Assembly: GCF_051027545.1 (NCBI RefSeq)
Contig: NZ_CP194902.1
Location: 2,294,001 to 2,358,000, forward strand
DNA from: Methylocaldum sp002005105
GTDB taxonomy: Bacteria; Pseudomonadota; Gammaproteobacteria; Methylococcales; Methylococcaceae
Direction: 5' to 3'
DNA: 64,000 nucleotides
A program made the translations under genes and the position numbers. Every line of letters begins with the position of its first letter. Positions within the stretch are counted from its first letter, which is position 1. Under the pieces are notes generated by a model. That model saw nothing but the letters and a program-made list of their open reading frames with translations, was not told the origin of the DNA and did no database searches. This document shows positions 53,427-61,752 of the stretch, in pieces.

Positions 53427-53485
53427 TGACTAAACTGCTGGTATGCCGCTATAAATCACCCGAATAGAACTCTGAGGTAGACACG

Positions 53486-55201
53486 ATGAGACGGCCAAAA
53501 CGCGATGTAAAGTTGCTCTGTTATGCATCAGCTTTTGCCTTGTCTCTAAGTGCCTGTACGCATCACGCCGGGAAGACGAAGACGGACAACAGTTTTACCG
53601 ACAATTCTCAATCGGCGTCAACGCCGAACAGCAAAAATTCCCGCGTCTTTCATATCTCTAAGAATACCAGCCGCTGGTTTAGGAAAAAGGACAAAGCCTC
53701 TACCGGTCGTCATAATGGCAAGAGCCTGGCCGAATATGACAGTTTGTGGGATCGATTGTTCGATTCGTACAATTTGCCGCCTGTTGAGCACGAGGAAATA
53801 GATCGTGAACTCGAATGGTTCGTCAATCATCCGACCTACGTGGATCGTGTACAGAAAAGGGCCGAACCTTTTCTCTATTCTATCGTGAAGCAGTTCGAAA
53901 AGAATGATATTCCAGGCGAGTTGGCGCTTTTGCCTGTCATCGAGAGTGCATTCCAGCCTGATGCAGTGTCTCCGGCTAAAGCCGCGGGCCTATGGCAATT
54001 CATTCCTTCTACCGGGCGGCTTTACGGCTTAAAACAGAGCCGTTCATATGATGGTCGACGTGATGTGTACGCATCAACTCGAGCGGCGATCAAATATTTG
54101 AAGAAACTTCATTCCGATTTTAATGGCGATTGGTTGCTTGCAATAGCGGCTTACAATTGTGGTGAGGGTGCAGTTGCCAGAGCCATTCAGAAGAACGAGG
54201 CCAGAAATAAGCCTACCGATTTCTGGTCGTTGGATTTGCCGGGAGAAACACGCACCTATGTCCCGCGTCTCTTGGCTGTTGCGAAGTTATTCGCGGAGGC
54301 TGAACAGTACGGCATTGACTTACATCACATTCCCAACGAAGCCTTGTTTAAGCCGGTAAAGATAAGCACGCAACTGGACCTGGCGCTCGCGGCTGATGCG
54401 GCCGATATCTCCTTGGACAAGCTTTACGAGTTGAACCCCGGTTTTAAGCGCCAATACGCCGACATCGAAGGCAGTTATAGGTTGTTTATCCCTGCCGACA
54501 AGAAAATCAGCGAATTTAAGCAAGAGTTGGAACGGCTGGCGCAACAAAGCCAACCTCTAGATGGGGGGCGCCCATCGATCGCTGACGAGCTGATCGCTGC
54601 GCGGGACTCGAAATTGGCAAATGCTGACGTTGCTTGGGAATCCGGCAGGGCACATGGCAGTTACGCCGAAAAGAACGGTAAGTTCCAGAAGGTGCGAAAA
54701 GGCAAATTAGAAGAAAAAGCACGCCGTGGTCGGGGCGTCGTATCTTTTGCGTCCAAGCCTTCTGGCAAAGTAATCGGGAAAATCAGAGGCGGGGACAGTG
54801 TTGCGGCAGTTTCCGCAAAAGGAAAATCTGCTGAGTCTCTAAATAAACGGTCGACTTATACCGTTCAGTCGGGTGACACGCTTTGGTCTATCGCAAGGAA
54901 ACATTCCGTTGATGTTGAGCAGTTAGCTAAGTGGAATGGTGTATCGGCAAAGACTGGCGTCAAGGCTGGCCAAAATTTAGTGCTTTGGAACAAGGACGCC
55001 GCCAAGAAGCTGGCAATCGCTAGTTCTGGGATTAAGTCTTCGCAGTCGATTAGTTATACCATTCGGCAAGGCGATACGCTGTTTTCCATCTCGAAACGAT
55101 TTAAAGTCAGTGTGGCTGACTTGCGCAAGTGGAATGGTTCTAAGATCGAGAAACACATTCAGCCGGGCACAAGTATCATGGTCCAGGTCGAGAGGGACTA
55201 G
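53486..55201 (+). CDS. mltD: Membrane-bound lytic transglycosylase D with two LysM repeats
   Basis: 571 aa. Lipoprotein signal ending LSAC. A catalytic GH23 domain has ESAFQPDAVSPAKAAGLWQFIPSTG with the catalytic Glu, then RDVYASTRAAIKYLKKL and AAYNCGEGAV. Two LysM peptidoglycan-binding repeats lie near the C-terminus (YTVQSGDTLWSIARKHSV at about 455 and YTIRQGDTLFSISKRFKV at about 525). It cuts glycan strands in the periplasm. A basic, low-complexity linker joins the parts. Confidence 0.95.
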   Translation: MRRPKRDVKLLCYASAFALSLSACTHHAGKTKTDNSFTDNSQSASTPNSKNSRVFHISKNTSRWFRKKDKASTGRHNGKSLAEYDSLWDRLFDSYNLPPVEHEEIDRELEWFVNHPTYVDRVQKRAEPFLYSIVKQFEKNDIPGELALLPVIESAFQPDAVSPAKAAGLWQFIPSTGRLYGLKQSRSYDGRRDVYASTRAAIKYLKKLHSDFNGDWLLAIAAYNCGEGAVARAIQKNEARNKPTDFWSLDLPGETRTYVPRLLAVAKLFAEAEQYGIDLHHIPNEALFKPVKISTQLDLALAADAADISLDKLYELNPGFKRQYADIEGSYRLFIPADKKISEFKQELERLAQQSQPLDGGRPSIADELIAARDSKLANADVAWESGRAHGSYAEKNGKFQKVRKGKLEEKARRGRGVVSFASKPSGKVIGKIRGGDSVAAVSAKGKSAESLNKRSTYTVQSGDTLWSIARKHSVDVEQLAKWNGVSAKTGVKAGQNLVLWNKDAAKKLAIASSGIKSSQSISYTIRQGDTLFSISKRFKVSVADLRKWNGSKIEKHIQPGTSIMVQVERD

Positions 55202-55243
55202 CAAAAATATCTTGGTTTTGTAAGAGTGCCCTCAAAGTGGAGA

Positions 55244-56620
55244 TCAGGATCGGATCTCCAGCTTTTCCGGCAACGGCACATGGCTGGTAACGTAACGGTA
55301 TTTTCCTGAAGCCTCCGGCGGTAGGTTATCCACCGTATTGACCTCTACCCGTACGTCTCGTCCCATCCTGCTCTGCAGCTGTTTCACGATTTCATCCTTT
55401 GCGCTCTCGTGCCAGATGGGGCTTGGAACGACCATAACATCAAGTTGAGTTGTTGATGGTTGAATAATCTTGAATTCGTGAACCCCTTCGATTGCACGTA
55501 GCACATAGATGACCGCCAGGGCGTGCATGATCGTTCCATCGGGGCGAACTACGAAATCGGTGGTTCTGCCCATGATCTCCGAGATCACATGTAAGCCACG
55601 ACCTACGTTGCACAATTCGTCGGTTTGTCGTGCCATATCGCCGGTGCGGTAACGGATAAACGGTTGAGCCTCCGAACATAGGTTTGTGACAACAACTTCT
55701 CCAATTTCACCGGGGGCGACGGGCATCCCGTTATCGTCCAAAATCTCGACAATGAGGCTTTCGCTGTTAACCAGCATTTGGCCTTGCGGCGATTCGAGCG
55801 CAATCAACCCACCGTCGCGGCATCCATATTCATTCGATACAGGTTTATCGAAGACTTCCTCGATTAACGCTCTCTGTTCAGGAAATAGGGGCTCTCCGGT
55901 GGTGCACACAACTTTGAGGCGTGACAACTTCGGGACCCTGTTCCGGCTCTTTGCGTAGGATGCCAAGAGACTCAAACTACTCGCGTAGCCATAGATGCAG
56001 GCGGGATTAAATGATTGAATTATTTTGAGATAATCGCTCATCCTGCTCTCCGACATCTCAAAGGCATTCAGAAGCAATTGATTAAAGAGTCGATCCCTTA
56101 TTTTTTTAACAAGATCTGTTTTATTGAGTTCTACAGGCGCCCCCCATAAAAACACTTCGGGTTCACCAACTTCTATCTTCCACCATCGGCGTGCGCGCAT
56201 GCGCGAGGCGGCATCAGCAGCTTGCCGCTTTCTGCCGAAATAAAAGATCAACGGTTGGCCACTTGACCCTCCTGTATTGTAGCGATGCGCGCCTCCCGGA
56301 ACGTTTTTCCAAACTATGCGATCTCTGTTAACGGACGCGTCCGCCTTGTTCATTGTCGGCAAGCGGCGAAGATCGTCGAAGGTTAGGTCGCGACTGGCGG
56401 TTAAGTCGAGGCCCGACGCACGGATTCGTTCCGCATGCCAAGGGCTATGATCATCGGCTATGTGCAACAAGGCCAGCAATTTCTCCATCTGCATCCTTTC
56501 GACCGCTTCACGCGAAAGCCACTGTGTTTTTTCCAATTCGGCTAGATAGGTAAACGTGGGGCGGCTTACCATCCGTTCATGAACAGGGTAGACCAACCAT
56601 TTGACGAGGTTTGGATGCAT
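55244..56620 (-). CDS. PaaK/CapK-like AMP-forming adenylating enzyme
   Basis: 458 aa. The adenylate-forming family of phenylacetate-CoA ligases: RYNTGGSSGQPLIFY is the phosphate loop, VCTTGEPLFPEQRALIEE and FIRYRTGDMA are downstream core motifs. No phenylacetate catabolic gene is near. Relatives of this type (CapK) occur in exopolysaccharide and exosortase-linked loci, so an acyl transfer in surface polymer synthesis is as likely as a catabolic role. Single gene, convergent with mltD. Confidence 0.85.
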   Translation of the reverse strand: MHPNLVKWLVYPVHERMVSRPTFTYLAELEKTQWLSREAVERMQMEKLLALLHIADDHSPWHAERIRASGLDLTASRDLTFDDLRRLPTMNKADASVNRDRIVWKNVPGGAHRYNTGGSSGQPLIFYFGRKRQAADAASRMRARRWWKIEVGEPEVFLWGAPVELNKTDLVKKIRDRLFNQLLLNAFEMSESRMSDYLKIIQSFNPACIYGYASSLSLLASYAKSRNRVPKLSRLKVVCTTGEPLFPEQRALIEEVFDKPVSNEYGCRDGGLIALESPQGQMLVNSESLIVEILDDNGMPVAPGEIGEVVVTNLCSEAQPFIRYRTGDMARQTDELCNVGRGLHVISEIMGRTTDFVVRPDGTIMHALAVIYVLRAIEGVHEFKIIQPSTTQLDVMVVPSPIWHESAKDEIVKQLQSRMGRDVRVEVNTVDNLPPEASGKYRYVTSHVPLPEKLEIRS

Positions 56621-56921
56621 CGTAGAAGAGTGCTGTATAGGAGTAATTATTAGTGTGGACTGCCGATTGCTTGCGAATCGCGTCCAAATGCCCTAAGTGT
56701 ATAAACACGTTTGGCCTAAAAGTCTCGTGGCCCACCGGATTGCCACGAGAGGTTATTCCGCGTAGGAGCGATTCTTGTAAACCAGGCCAGAGTGAATGGC
56801 AAGCTCTTCTTTTCTCACTAAGCGCATTGACGAATAGTGCCTAATCATAATAGAAACAGAACCTGAGCCGATCGATTCATCGGATAATTGTTAGTGGCGA
56901 ATTCTTTCCTTACAGATTTGA
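56621..56921. other. Divergent intergenic region with a hairpin
   Basis: 301 bp between the PaaK-like gene and the trypsin-like gene. A perfect 9-bp stem TCTCGTGGC/GCCACGAGA lies at 56723-56731 and 56742-56750. No gene is supported. Both promoters must lie here, but no clear -35/-10 pair was found. Confidence 0.5.
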
Positions 56922-57704
56922 ATGCGACTCAAGAATTTGTGTCTAGCCGGTATCGGAATTTTCAGTACAAGCTTAGGCTTTAGCGCCAAAATTCATGCCG
57001 ACGAACTGCCCGATATAATAGAAAAGATTAAACCGGCCATCGTCGGGATCGGAACTTATCAAAGAACGCGAACCCCGCCGGCGATCTTCCGGGGGACTGG
57101 TTTCGCGATTAGCGACGGCTTGCACATCTTGACGAACGCACATGTTCTTCCGGAAGCGACTGACAGATCAAAATTCGAAATGTTGGCTGTTTTCACTCGC
57201 GACGGCGAAAAGCAAAGCGTGCGACAGGCTATTGAAATTGCAACGGATGAGTCTCATGACATTGCTGTGCTAAGAATCGGCGGGTCGCCTTTGCCATTTA
57301 TGCGATTAGGAGACTCGAGTAAGGTTCGGGAGGGAGAGTCATACGCCTTTACGGGATACCCGATCGGCATGGTTCTGGGACTTAATCCGGCTACACATCG
57401 AGGAATCGTTTCTGCCATAAGTCCCATCGCGATCCCGGCACATACGTCGCAGCGGCTGAACCCCAAAATCATCCGTCGACTTTCCGAGCCCTACGATGTT
57501 TTTCAGCTCGATGCGACGGCTTACCCGGGAAACAGCGGGAGTCCGCTGTACGATGTCAAAAGCGGCAGCGTTGTTGGGATAATTAACAAGGTCTTTGTCC
57601 AGGAGACGAAAGAGAATCTTCTTGAGCGGCCGAGTGGAATTAGCTATGCAATCCCGATTCGCTACGCCGTGAGCTTATTGAACGAGAATGGCATAAAACG
57701 GTAG
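56922..57704 (+). CDS. Exported trypsin-like serine protease
   Basis: 260 aa. A signal peptide (LCLAGIGIFSTSLGFSAKIHA) precedes a chymotrypsin-fold protease: His in LTNAHVLPE, Asp in ESHDIAVLRI, Ser in AYPGNSGSPLYD. There is no PDZ domain, unlike DegP/HtrA. It acts in the periplasm or outside. Proteases of this kind are found with exosortase systems; a PEP-CTERM protein is encoded 3 kb away, but no operon joins them. Confidence 0.88.
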   Translation: MRLKNLCLAGIGIFSTSLGFSAKIHADELPDIIEKIKPAIVGIGTYQRTRTPPAIFRGTGFAISDGLHILTNAHVLPEATDRSKFEMLAVFTRDGEKQSVRQAIEIATDESHDIAVLRIGGSPLPFMRLGDSSKVREGESYAFTGYPIGMVLGLNPATHRGIVSAISPIAIPAHTSQRLNPKIIRRLSEPYDVFQLDATAYPGNSGSPLYDVKSGSVVGIINKVFVQETKENLLERPSGISYAIPIRYAVSLLNENGIKR

Positions 57705-57816
57705 AGACTCTAAGGTCGTGGGGCGCGTTCAAGGGAGATTTTCGCGGCATTTTCCGGTCCTAGAGAATGACAAATGACGATAATTCAATTGGGAGAAAAT
57801 CCTTTTGCATAGACAC

Positions 57817-58176
57817 ATGACTACAGATCAATTGTTGCAGGTTGTATTGCTGGCTTTAGATGATGGCAAGGGTAAGGACATTAAAGTAATAGACGTTCGG
57901 AAAAAAACCGGCATTGCAGATTTTATGGTAATCGCTAGCGGTACTTCGGAACGGCACGTGAAATCACTGGCTGAGCACGTGATTGACGAGGCGAAAAATA
58001 ACGAGGTCCAGCCGCTCGGCGTCGAAGGGCAGGGTGGTGGCGAGTGGGTCTTGGTGGACCTGGGGGATGTGATCGTCCATGTGATGAAGCCTCAAACGCG
58101 AGAGTTTTATCAGCTCGAGAAATTCTGGCAGGCTGATTATTCGCCGCTTTATGCAGTGGCCAGTGCGGCGCATTGA
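57817..58176 (+). CDS. rsfS: Ribosomal silencing factor RsfS
   Basis: 119 aa. Binds ribosomal protein uL14 and blocks subunit joining when nutrients are low. The family core KKTGIADFMVIASGTSERHVKSLAEHV and VEGQGGGEWVLVDLGDVIVHVMKPQTREFYQLEKFW is complete. ATG 57817 is used; TTG 57805 with a GGGAG about 10 bp upstream is possible. Commonly it follows nadD and precedes rlmH; neither is beside it here. Confidence 0.95.
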   Translation: MTTDQLLQVVLLALDDGKGKDIKVIDVRKKTGIADFMVIASGTSERHVKSLAEHVIDEAKNNEVQPLGVEGQGGGEWVLVDLGDVIVHVMKPQTREFYQLEKFWQADYSPLYAVASAAH

Positions 58177-58425
58177 ACGACTTCGATGTGGTCGTTTCGC
58201 CTGTTGAGAGATGTCATGAAGTAAGCAGATGACGAGGGGGAAATCAGTGGGATTACCGGTTTACCTCGTTCTGGGCTCGATTTTCAGACCCGTTTTGATA
58301 CGGTTCGGGTGCATTGCCGTTTGTGCATTGTGCGGCGAAAGGGGACAGTGACCGTTTGAGATCACTAGGACGACGTTTTTTCGAAGATGTCGATCGCAAG
58401 CTTTCGAAGCGTTGAGAAAGAGGAT

Positions 58426-58917
58426 CTAATCAAGCGCCATCACCTCTACCCGAGCCGTTCCTTTTATGCCAAGTGCTTTGGCGGCGGCATGGGACAGATC
58501 GATTAGTCTACTCGTGATGAATGGTCCACGATCATTGACGATCACCTCCACTGATCGTTTGTTTGTTAGATTGGTCACTCGCACCCGTGAAGGCAAGGGA
58601 AGTGTGCGATGCGCGGCGGTTAGTGCGTTGGGGTTGAAGCGTGATCCCATAGCTGTCCGATGCCCAGATTCCCATCCATACCAGGATGCCACTCCTTTGG
58701 CTTTATAGCCTCTGGCGCTTTTCAACGGGTAATACGTTTTTCCTTTTACCCGATACGGTTGGTTATAGCTCTGTTTTCGGGGGTGTCGCTCGGTGGTCGC
58801 AATATTTTTCTCGGATTTGAAAGGCCGATAATCCGATTGTGTGGCGCACCCCGGCAAAAGCATGGCTCCCAGCAAAAACCATCCGATCTTTGATGCCGTC
58901 ATTCCAATTTGTCTCAT
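58426..58917 (-). CDS. rlpA: RlpA-like septal ring lipoprotein
   Basis: 163 aa. Lipobox LLPGC, then a double-psi beta-barrel domain: KGVASWYGWESGHRTAMGSRFNPNALTAAHRTLPLPSRVRVTNL and VNDRGPFITSRLIDLSHAAAKALGI, with the catalytic His and Asp of RlpA transglycosylases. No C-terminal SPOR domain is present, so it would not be sent to the septum by that route. Starts at 58917 and 58902 are both possible. Confidence 0.92.
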   Translation of the reverse strand: MRQIGMTASKIGWFLLGAMLLPGCATQSDYRPFKSEKNIATTERHPRKQSYNQPYRVKGKTYYPLKSARGYKAKGVASWYGWESGHRTAMGSRFNPNALTAAHRTLPLPSRVRVTNLTNKRSVEVIVNDRGPFITSRLIDLSHAAAKALGIKGTARVEVMALD

Positions 58918-59063
58918 TGTTATAGTTCTAATTTTCAAGTCCACGTCTCTATATGCTATAGAAGTTCTCGATATCGCATGGCTACCGGCATAGGCTGATT
59001 ACTGCGTAGCCGGTCTGACATCGTAGGCATTGACACTCATCGGCGCCGCCAGCCTAATAGAAT

Positions 59064-59441
59064 TTAGTCTTCAGCTTGCCGCATGGCAAACGCATACTCG
59101 GTTACCGGCTTTCCGCCGATGAGATGTTCTTGAATGATTCGCTCGAGAACTTCTGGCGTACAGGAGTGGTACCAAACGCCCTCCGGATAGACAACTGCAA
59201 TCGGCCCATGACGGCACACCCGCAGACAATTGGCCTTGGTACGCTGGATTCCGGCCGAGCCGGTCAGCTTTAACTCATCCAGTCGGCGCTTTAAATATTC
59301 CCAGGATTCAAGCCCCTCTTCTTTGCGGCAACACTTTGGCTTGGTCTGATCACAGCAGAGAAAGATGTGTCGCTTGGTTGCGGAGATCGCTAGGACTTGA
59401 GCGATAGTACGCAAGTTTTTATCGATGTCGCTTTCAGTCAT
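59064..59441 (-). CDS. Thioredoxin-like [2Fe-2S] ferredoxin
   Basis: 125 aa. KRHIFLCCDQTKPKCCRKEEGLESWEYLK at the start and RTKANCLRVCRHGPIAVVYPEGVWY later give the four cysteines of the thioredoxin-fold ferredoxin family. It is a soluble electron carrier of unknown partner. The lone family member in other bacteria is sometimes near cobalt or nitrogen genes; here the neighbours give no clue. Confidence 0.9.
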   Translation of the reverse strand: MTESDIDKNLRTIAQVLAISATKRHIFLCCDQTKPKCCRKEEGLESWEYLKRRLDELKLTGSAGIQRTKANCLRVCRHGPIAVVYPEGVWYHSCTPEVLERIIQEHLIGGKPVTEYAFAMRQAED

Positions 59442-59757
59442 TCGTTTCTTGGCTTAAAGAGATCGCAAAAAAAAGCCGTCGCAGCTATTGATTTATATCA
59501 CGCATCCGGTCCATGTTGCGGATACCTTGCCTGTGTGCGCGTTTTTCTGAGTGTAATTGTCAACAAAATTTACGGCCTTATGGCTTTGTTTTAATTCACA
59601 ATTTTGTCAAAAACCACTGATTCATTTGACGTTAAGAGCCTGTTGGCTTCGGTTTTCATTCTGAGTGTGTCAAGAATTTTTACATATTAAGAGCAGTGCG
59701 TAACGCCAGAAGCGTGGGATGAAAATTTACATGGCCTGCGAACCGGCAAAATATGAA
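59442..59757. other. Intergenic, nothing recognised
   Basis: About 316 bp, lower in GC than its surroundings, between the ferredoxin gene and a transposase-bearing element. No gene, tRNA or clear hairpin is seen. Confidence 0.5.
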
Positions 59758-60783
59758 GGGTCAGGCTTTGTTAATTTTGTTAATGGCCAAAAGATTCATC
59801 AATCGTTTGGCTTCCGCTGCCAATTCGGATTCTTGCTTTATGCGCTCCCGTAAGCGACTGACCGCCGTGCTCAAGGTCGATATATCGCGGTTGAGGAAGT
59901 TGCCGACCTCAGTCAAGGTGGCAGCGCCGAGTTCCAATGCTAAGTACGCGATCAGCGCACGAGCCGCGGCGCCCGCTCGGCCACGGTCTGCACCGCTGAT
60001 TTGATCCAAATCCATCTTGCGAGCCGCACAGACTACGCTAATGATCGATTCAAGTTTAATTTGTGCTCGTGATGCCTTATCGGACTGCCTTAGCGCATTC
60101 TCGGCGAAATATTCATCCCCGAGTATGCGCCCCTCCACCGTGCCTCTATGGAAATCTTCCCGATGACCCTCGTCCAATCCTCCCGCGATGAAACGTGCGT
60201 AACGCTCCCGTGCTGTCGCCACATCTTGAGCCAACTGGGAATAGATCCACTCTGTCGTAAGCCAGCTAACGCGATCTAGGTCGAGGTAAGCTCGATGTCC
60301 GCTCCAATGATACTCGGCAGGATCGTGGACTAAATTTGCCCGGACTGGATTGAGATGGATATAGCGAACAAGTTCGAGCAGATAAGCATCGGCATCGATC
60401 AGGATCGCCTTGAATCGGCCCTGGAACAGATGGCCGATCCGGTTTTCGCGCTTGTTGATCCACCGCGTATAACGAAAAGCCAGGTGTTGCATGGTTTTTG
60501 AAAGCGACACATCGCCAATTTGAACCGCCAAGTGGACATGGTTCGGCATCCAGCAGTAGGCGTGAATACGGTGACCGAAACGGGAGACGCCCTCGCCAAC
60601 CAATTCCTCGAAAACGTCTCTGTCCTCATCGTGAAAAAAGATAGGCTGTCCGGCATTGCCGCGGAGCATGACGTGATAGACAGCGCCGGGGATGTGGATG
60701 CGGGGTTTTCTGGCCATGAAGCTAAGCCTTATCGAAAACTACGGTAACAATAGCATGCAAACCAAATAATAAAAGCCTGACCC
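59758..60783. mobile_element. Transposase unit flanked by 12-bp inverted repeats
   Basis: GGGTCAGGCTTT (59758-59769) and its exact reverse complement AAAGCCTGACCC (60772-60783) bracket the RAYT-type gene. The left repeat contains the stop codon. Size 1026 bp with only one gene. The repeats suggest that the gene and its ends move or are recognised as a unit. Y1 transposases normally do not use classical inverted termini, so these may be the halves of REP-like hairpins instead. Confidence 0.7.
59761..60717 (-). CDS. REP-associated tyrosine transposase (RAYT, Y1 family)
   Basis: 318 aa. MARKPRIHIPGAVYHVMLRGN, CWMPNHVHLAVQIGDVSL with the HUH pair His-x-His, and FRYTRWINKRENRIGHLFQGRFKAILID with the region of the catalytic Tyr. 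YIHLNPVRANLV follows, the standard Y1/RAYT core. The C-terminal third (about 210-318) has helical DNA-binding features. The frame is intact. Such enzymes cut REP single-strand hairpins in a site-specific way and are usually single-copy and domesticated. Confidence 0.93.
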   Translation of the reverse strand: MARKPRIHIPGAVYHVMLRGNAGQPIFFHDEDRDVFEELVGEGVSRFGHRIHAYCWMPNHVHLAVQIGDVSLSKTMQHLAFRYTRWINKRENRIGHLFQGRFKAILIDADAYLLELVRYIHLNPVRANLVHDPAEYHWSGHRAYLDLDRVSWLTTEWIYSQLAQDVATARERYARFIAGGLDEGHREDFHRGTVEGRILGDEYFAENALRQSDKASRAQIKLESIISVVCAARKMDLDQISGADRGRAGAAARALIAYLALELGAATLTEVGNFLNRDISTLSTAVSRLRERIKQESELAAEAKRLMNLLAINKINKA

Positions 60784-60832
60784 CAGCTCTGACATCAGAT
60801 CCCCGCATATATACTCGTTGGTCTCTTTGGGG

Positions 60833-60848
60833 TGGCACACTTGATGCA
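60833..60848 (+). promoter_or_regulatory. Sigma-54 (RpoN) promoter of the PEP-CTERM gene
   Basis: TGGCACACTTGATGCA fits TGGCAC-N5-TTGCW with one mismatch (A for the first T of TTGC). The invariant GG and GC have the correct spacing. A start near 60858 would give a leader of about 30 nt to ATG 60889. Needs an enhancer-binding activator; PEP-CTERM genes are known to be driven by RpoN with a PrsK/PrsR pair in some bacteria. Confidence 0.75.
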
Positions 60849-60888
60849 GTCGACGTTTTGTGGAGAGATACTACAACGAGAAATGACT

Positions 60889-61605
60889 ATGAAAATTCTA
60901 AAAATTTTATTTGGCGGGCTCCTTCTTATAGGGGGAGTTGATGCTAGTGCTACGCCGGCGTTTACCTTGAATTACGACAGTCAATACGGCAGCACTGAAA
61001 ATACCGGATCGAAAGCGAGCGTGGGCTTTACGTTCACCGACATTGCTCCGCCTCCTGGTGAGTTCAATTTGTTATTGGATATAGCGAATCTTACCCCCAC
61101 AAACATAGGTTCGACACTTATGGGATTCGGCTTCGACCTGCCAACGGGTGTGAGTGTTGTAGCGGGAACTTATGAAGATCTATCGGGCTATTTCCCTAAT
61201 CTGTTATTCAATGTGACCTTAAATCCGTATAACCAAGTCGATATCGCTATCGCGTTGAACAGTAATTTCTCGGGTGGAAATCCGAATGGCGGGCTTACCG
61301 AAGGCTTAACTGCGCAAGTCTCGCTTGATTTCATCACAGATCCTATTTTGGATGGAGCTGGCATCACTAGCGCATTTATCAACACTTTGGATGACTGCTA
61401 TGCGAGCACAAGCTGCTACGCACGTTTTCAGGAGGTCGGTTCAAATGGACAAGGTTCTGACAAAGTGCTCGGTGACATATCGGTTCCAACTACGCCTCCT
61501 CCTCCACCGCCCGATATAACCGTTCCAGAGCCGAGCGTCTTATCACTCTTGGGAGCCGGTCTGCTTGGTCTAGGCTTTAGGAATTGGAGAAGAAAAAAGG
61601 CATAG
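60889..61605 (+). CDS. PEP-CTERM exosortase-substrate protein
   Basis: 238 aa. N-terminal signal peptide (ILKILFGGLLLIGGVDASA), a beta-rich body and a Pro-rich linker (TTPPPPPPDIT). The C-terminal sorting signal has VPEPS, a helix (VLSLLGAGLLGLGF) and a basic tail (RNWRRKKA). An exosortase (EpsH type) cuts this signal and moves the protein to the surface or into extracellular polymer. ATG 60889 follows another in-frame ATG at 60883. A sigma-54 promoter and a strong terminator frame it as a single-gene unit. Its own function is unknown. Confidence 0.92.
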   Translation: MKILKILFGGLLLIGGVDASATPAFTLNYDSQYGSTENTGSKASVGFTFTDIAPPPGEFNLLLDIANLTPTNIGSTLMGFGFDLPTGVSVVAGTYEDLSGYFPNLLFNVTLNPYNQVDIAIALNSNFSGGNPNGGLTEGLTAQVSLDFITDPILDGAGITSAFINTLDDCYASTSCYARFQEVGSNGQGSDKVLGDISVPTTPPPPPPDITVPEPSVLSLLGAGLLGLGFRNWRRKKA

Positions 61606-61642
61606 CTCTGAAAAGATCACAAAGACTTCTGATCAGGCAAAC

Positions 61643-61671
61643 TAAAAAGCCGTCCCATTGGGACGGCTTTT
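61643..61671. terminator. Rho-independent terminator, bidirectional
   Basis: AAAAAGCCGTCCC and GGGACGGCTTTTT form a perfect 13-bp stem around a 3-nt loop; A-runs and T-runs at both feet let it act on both strands. It ends the PEP-CTERM gene on the plus strand and the metalloprotease gene on the minus strand. Confidence 0.95.
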
Positions 61672-61752
61672 TCTTTGAGGTTTGCTGAAGAATATCCGTT
61701 TTTTTGGCAGAAACCTTTTCTGTCAACCCCTAGGCAATCCTGCAATTCCTTT

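Noticed and set aside
56656..56671. TGGACTGCCGATTGCT as a sigma-54 promoter for the trypsin-like gene
   Set aside because: GG/GC spacing is right, but three mismatches occur in TGGCAC and the site is about 250 bp from the start codon.
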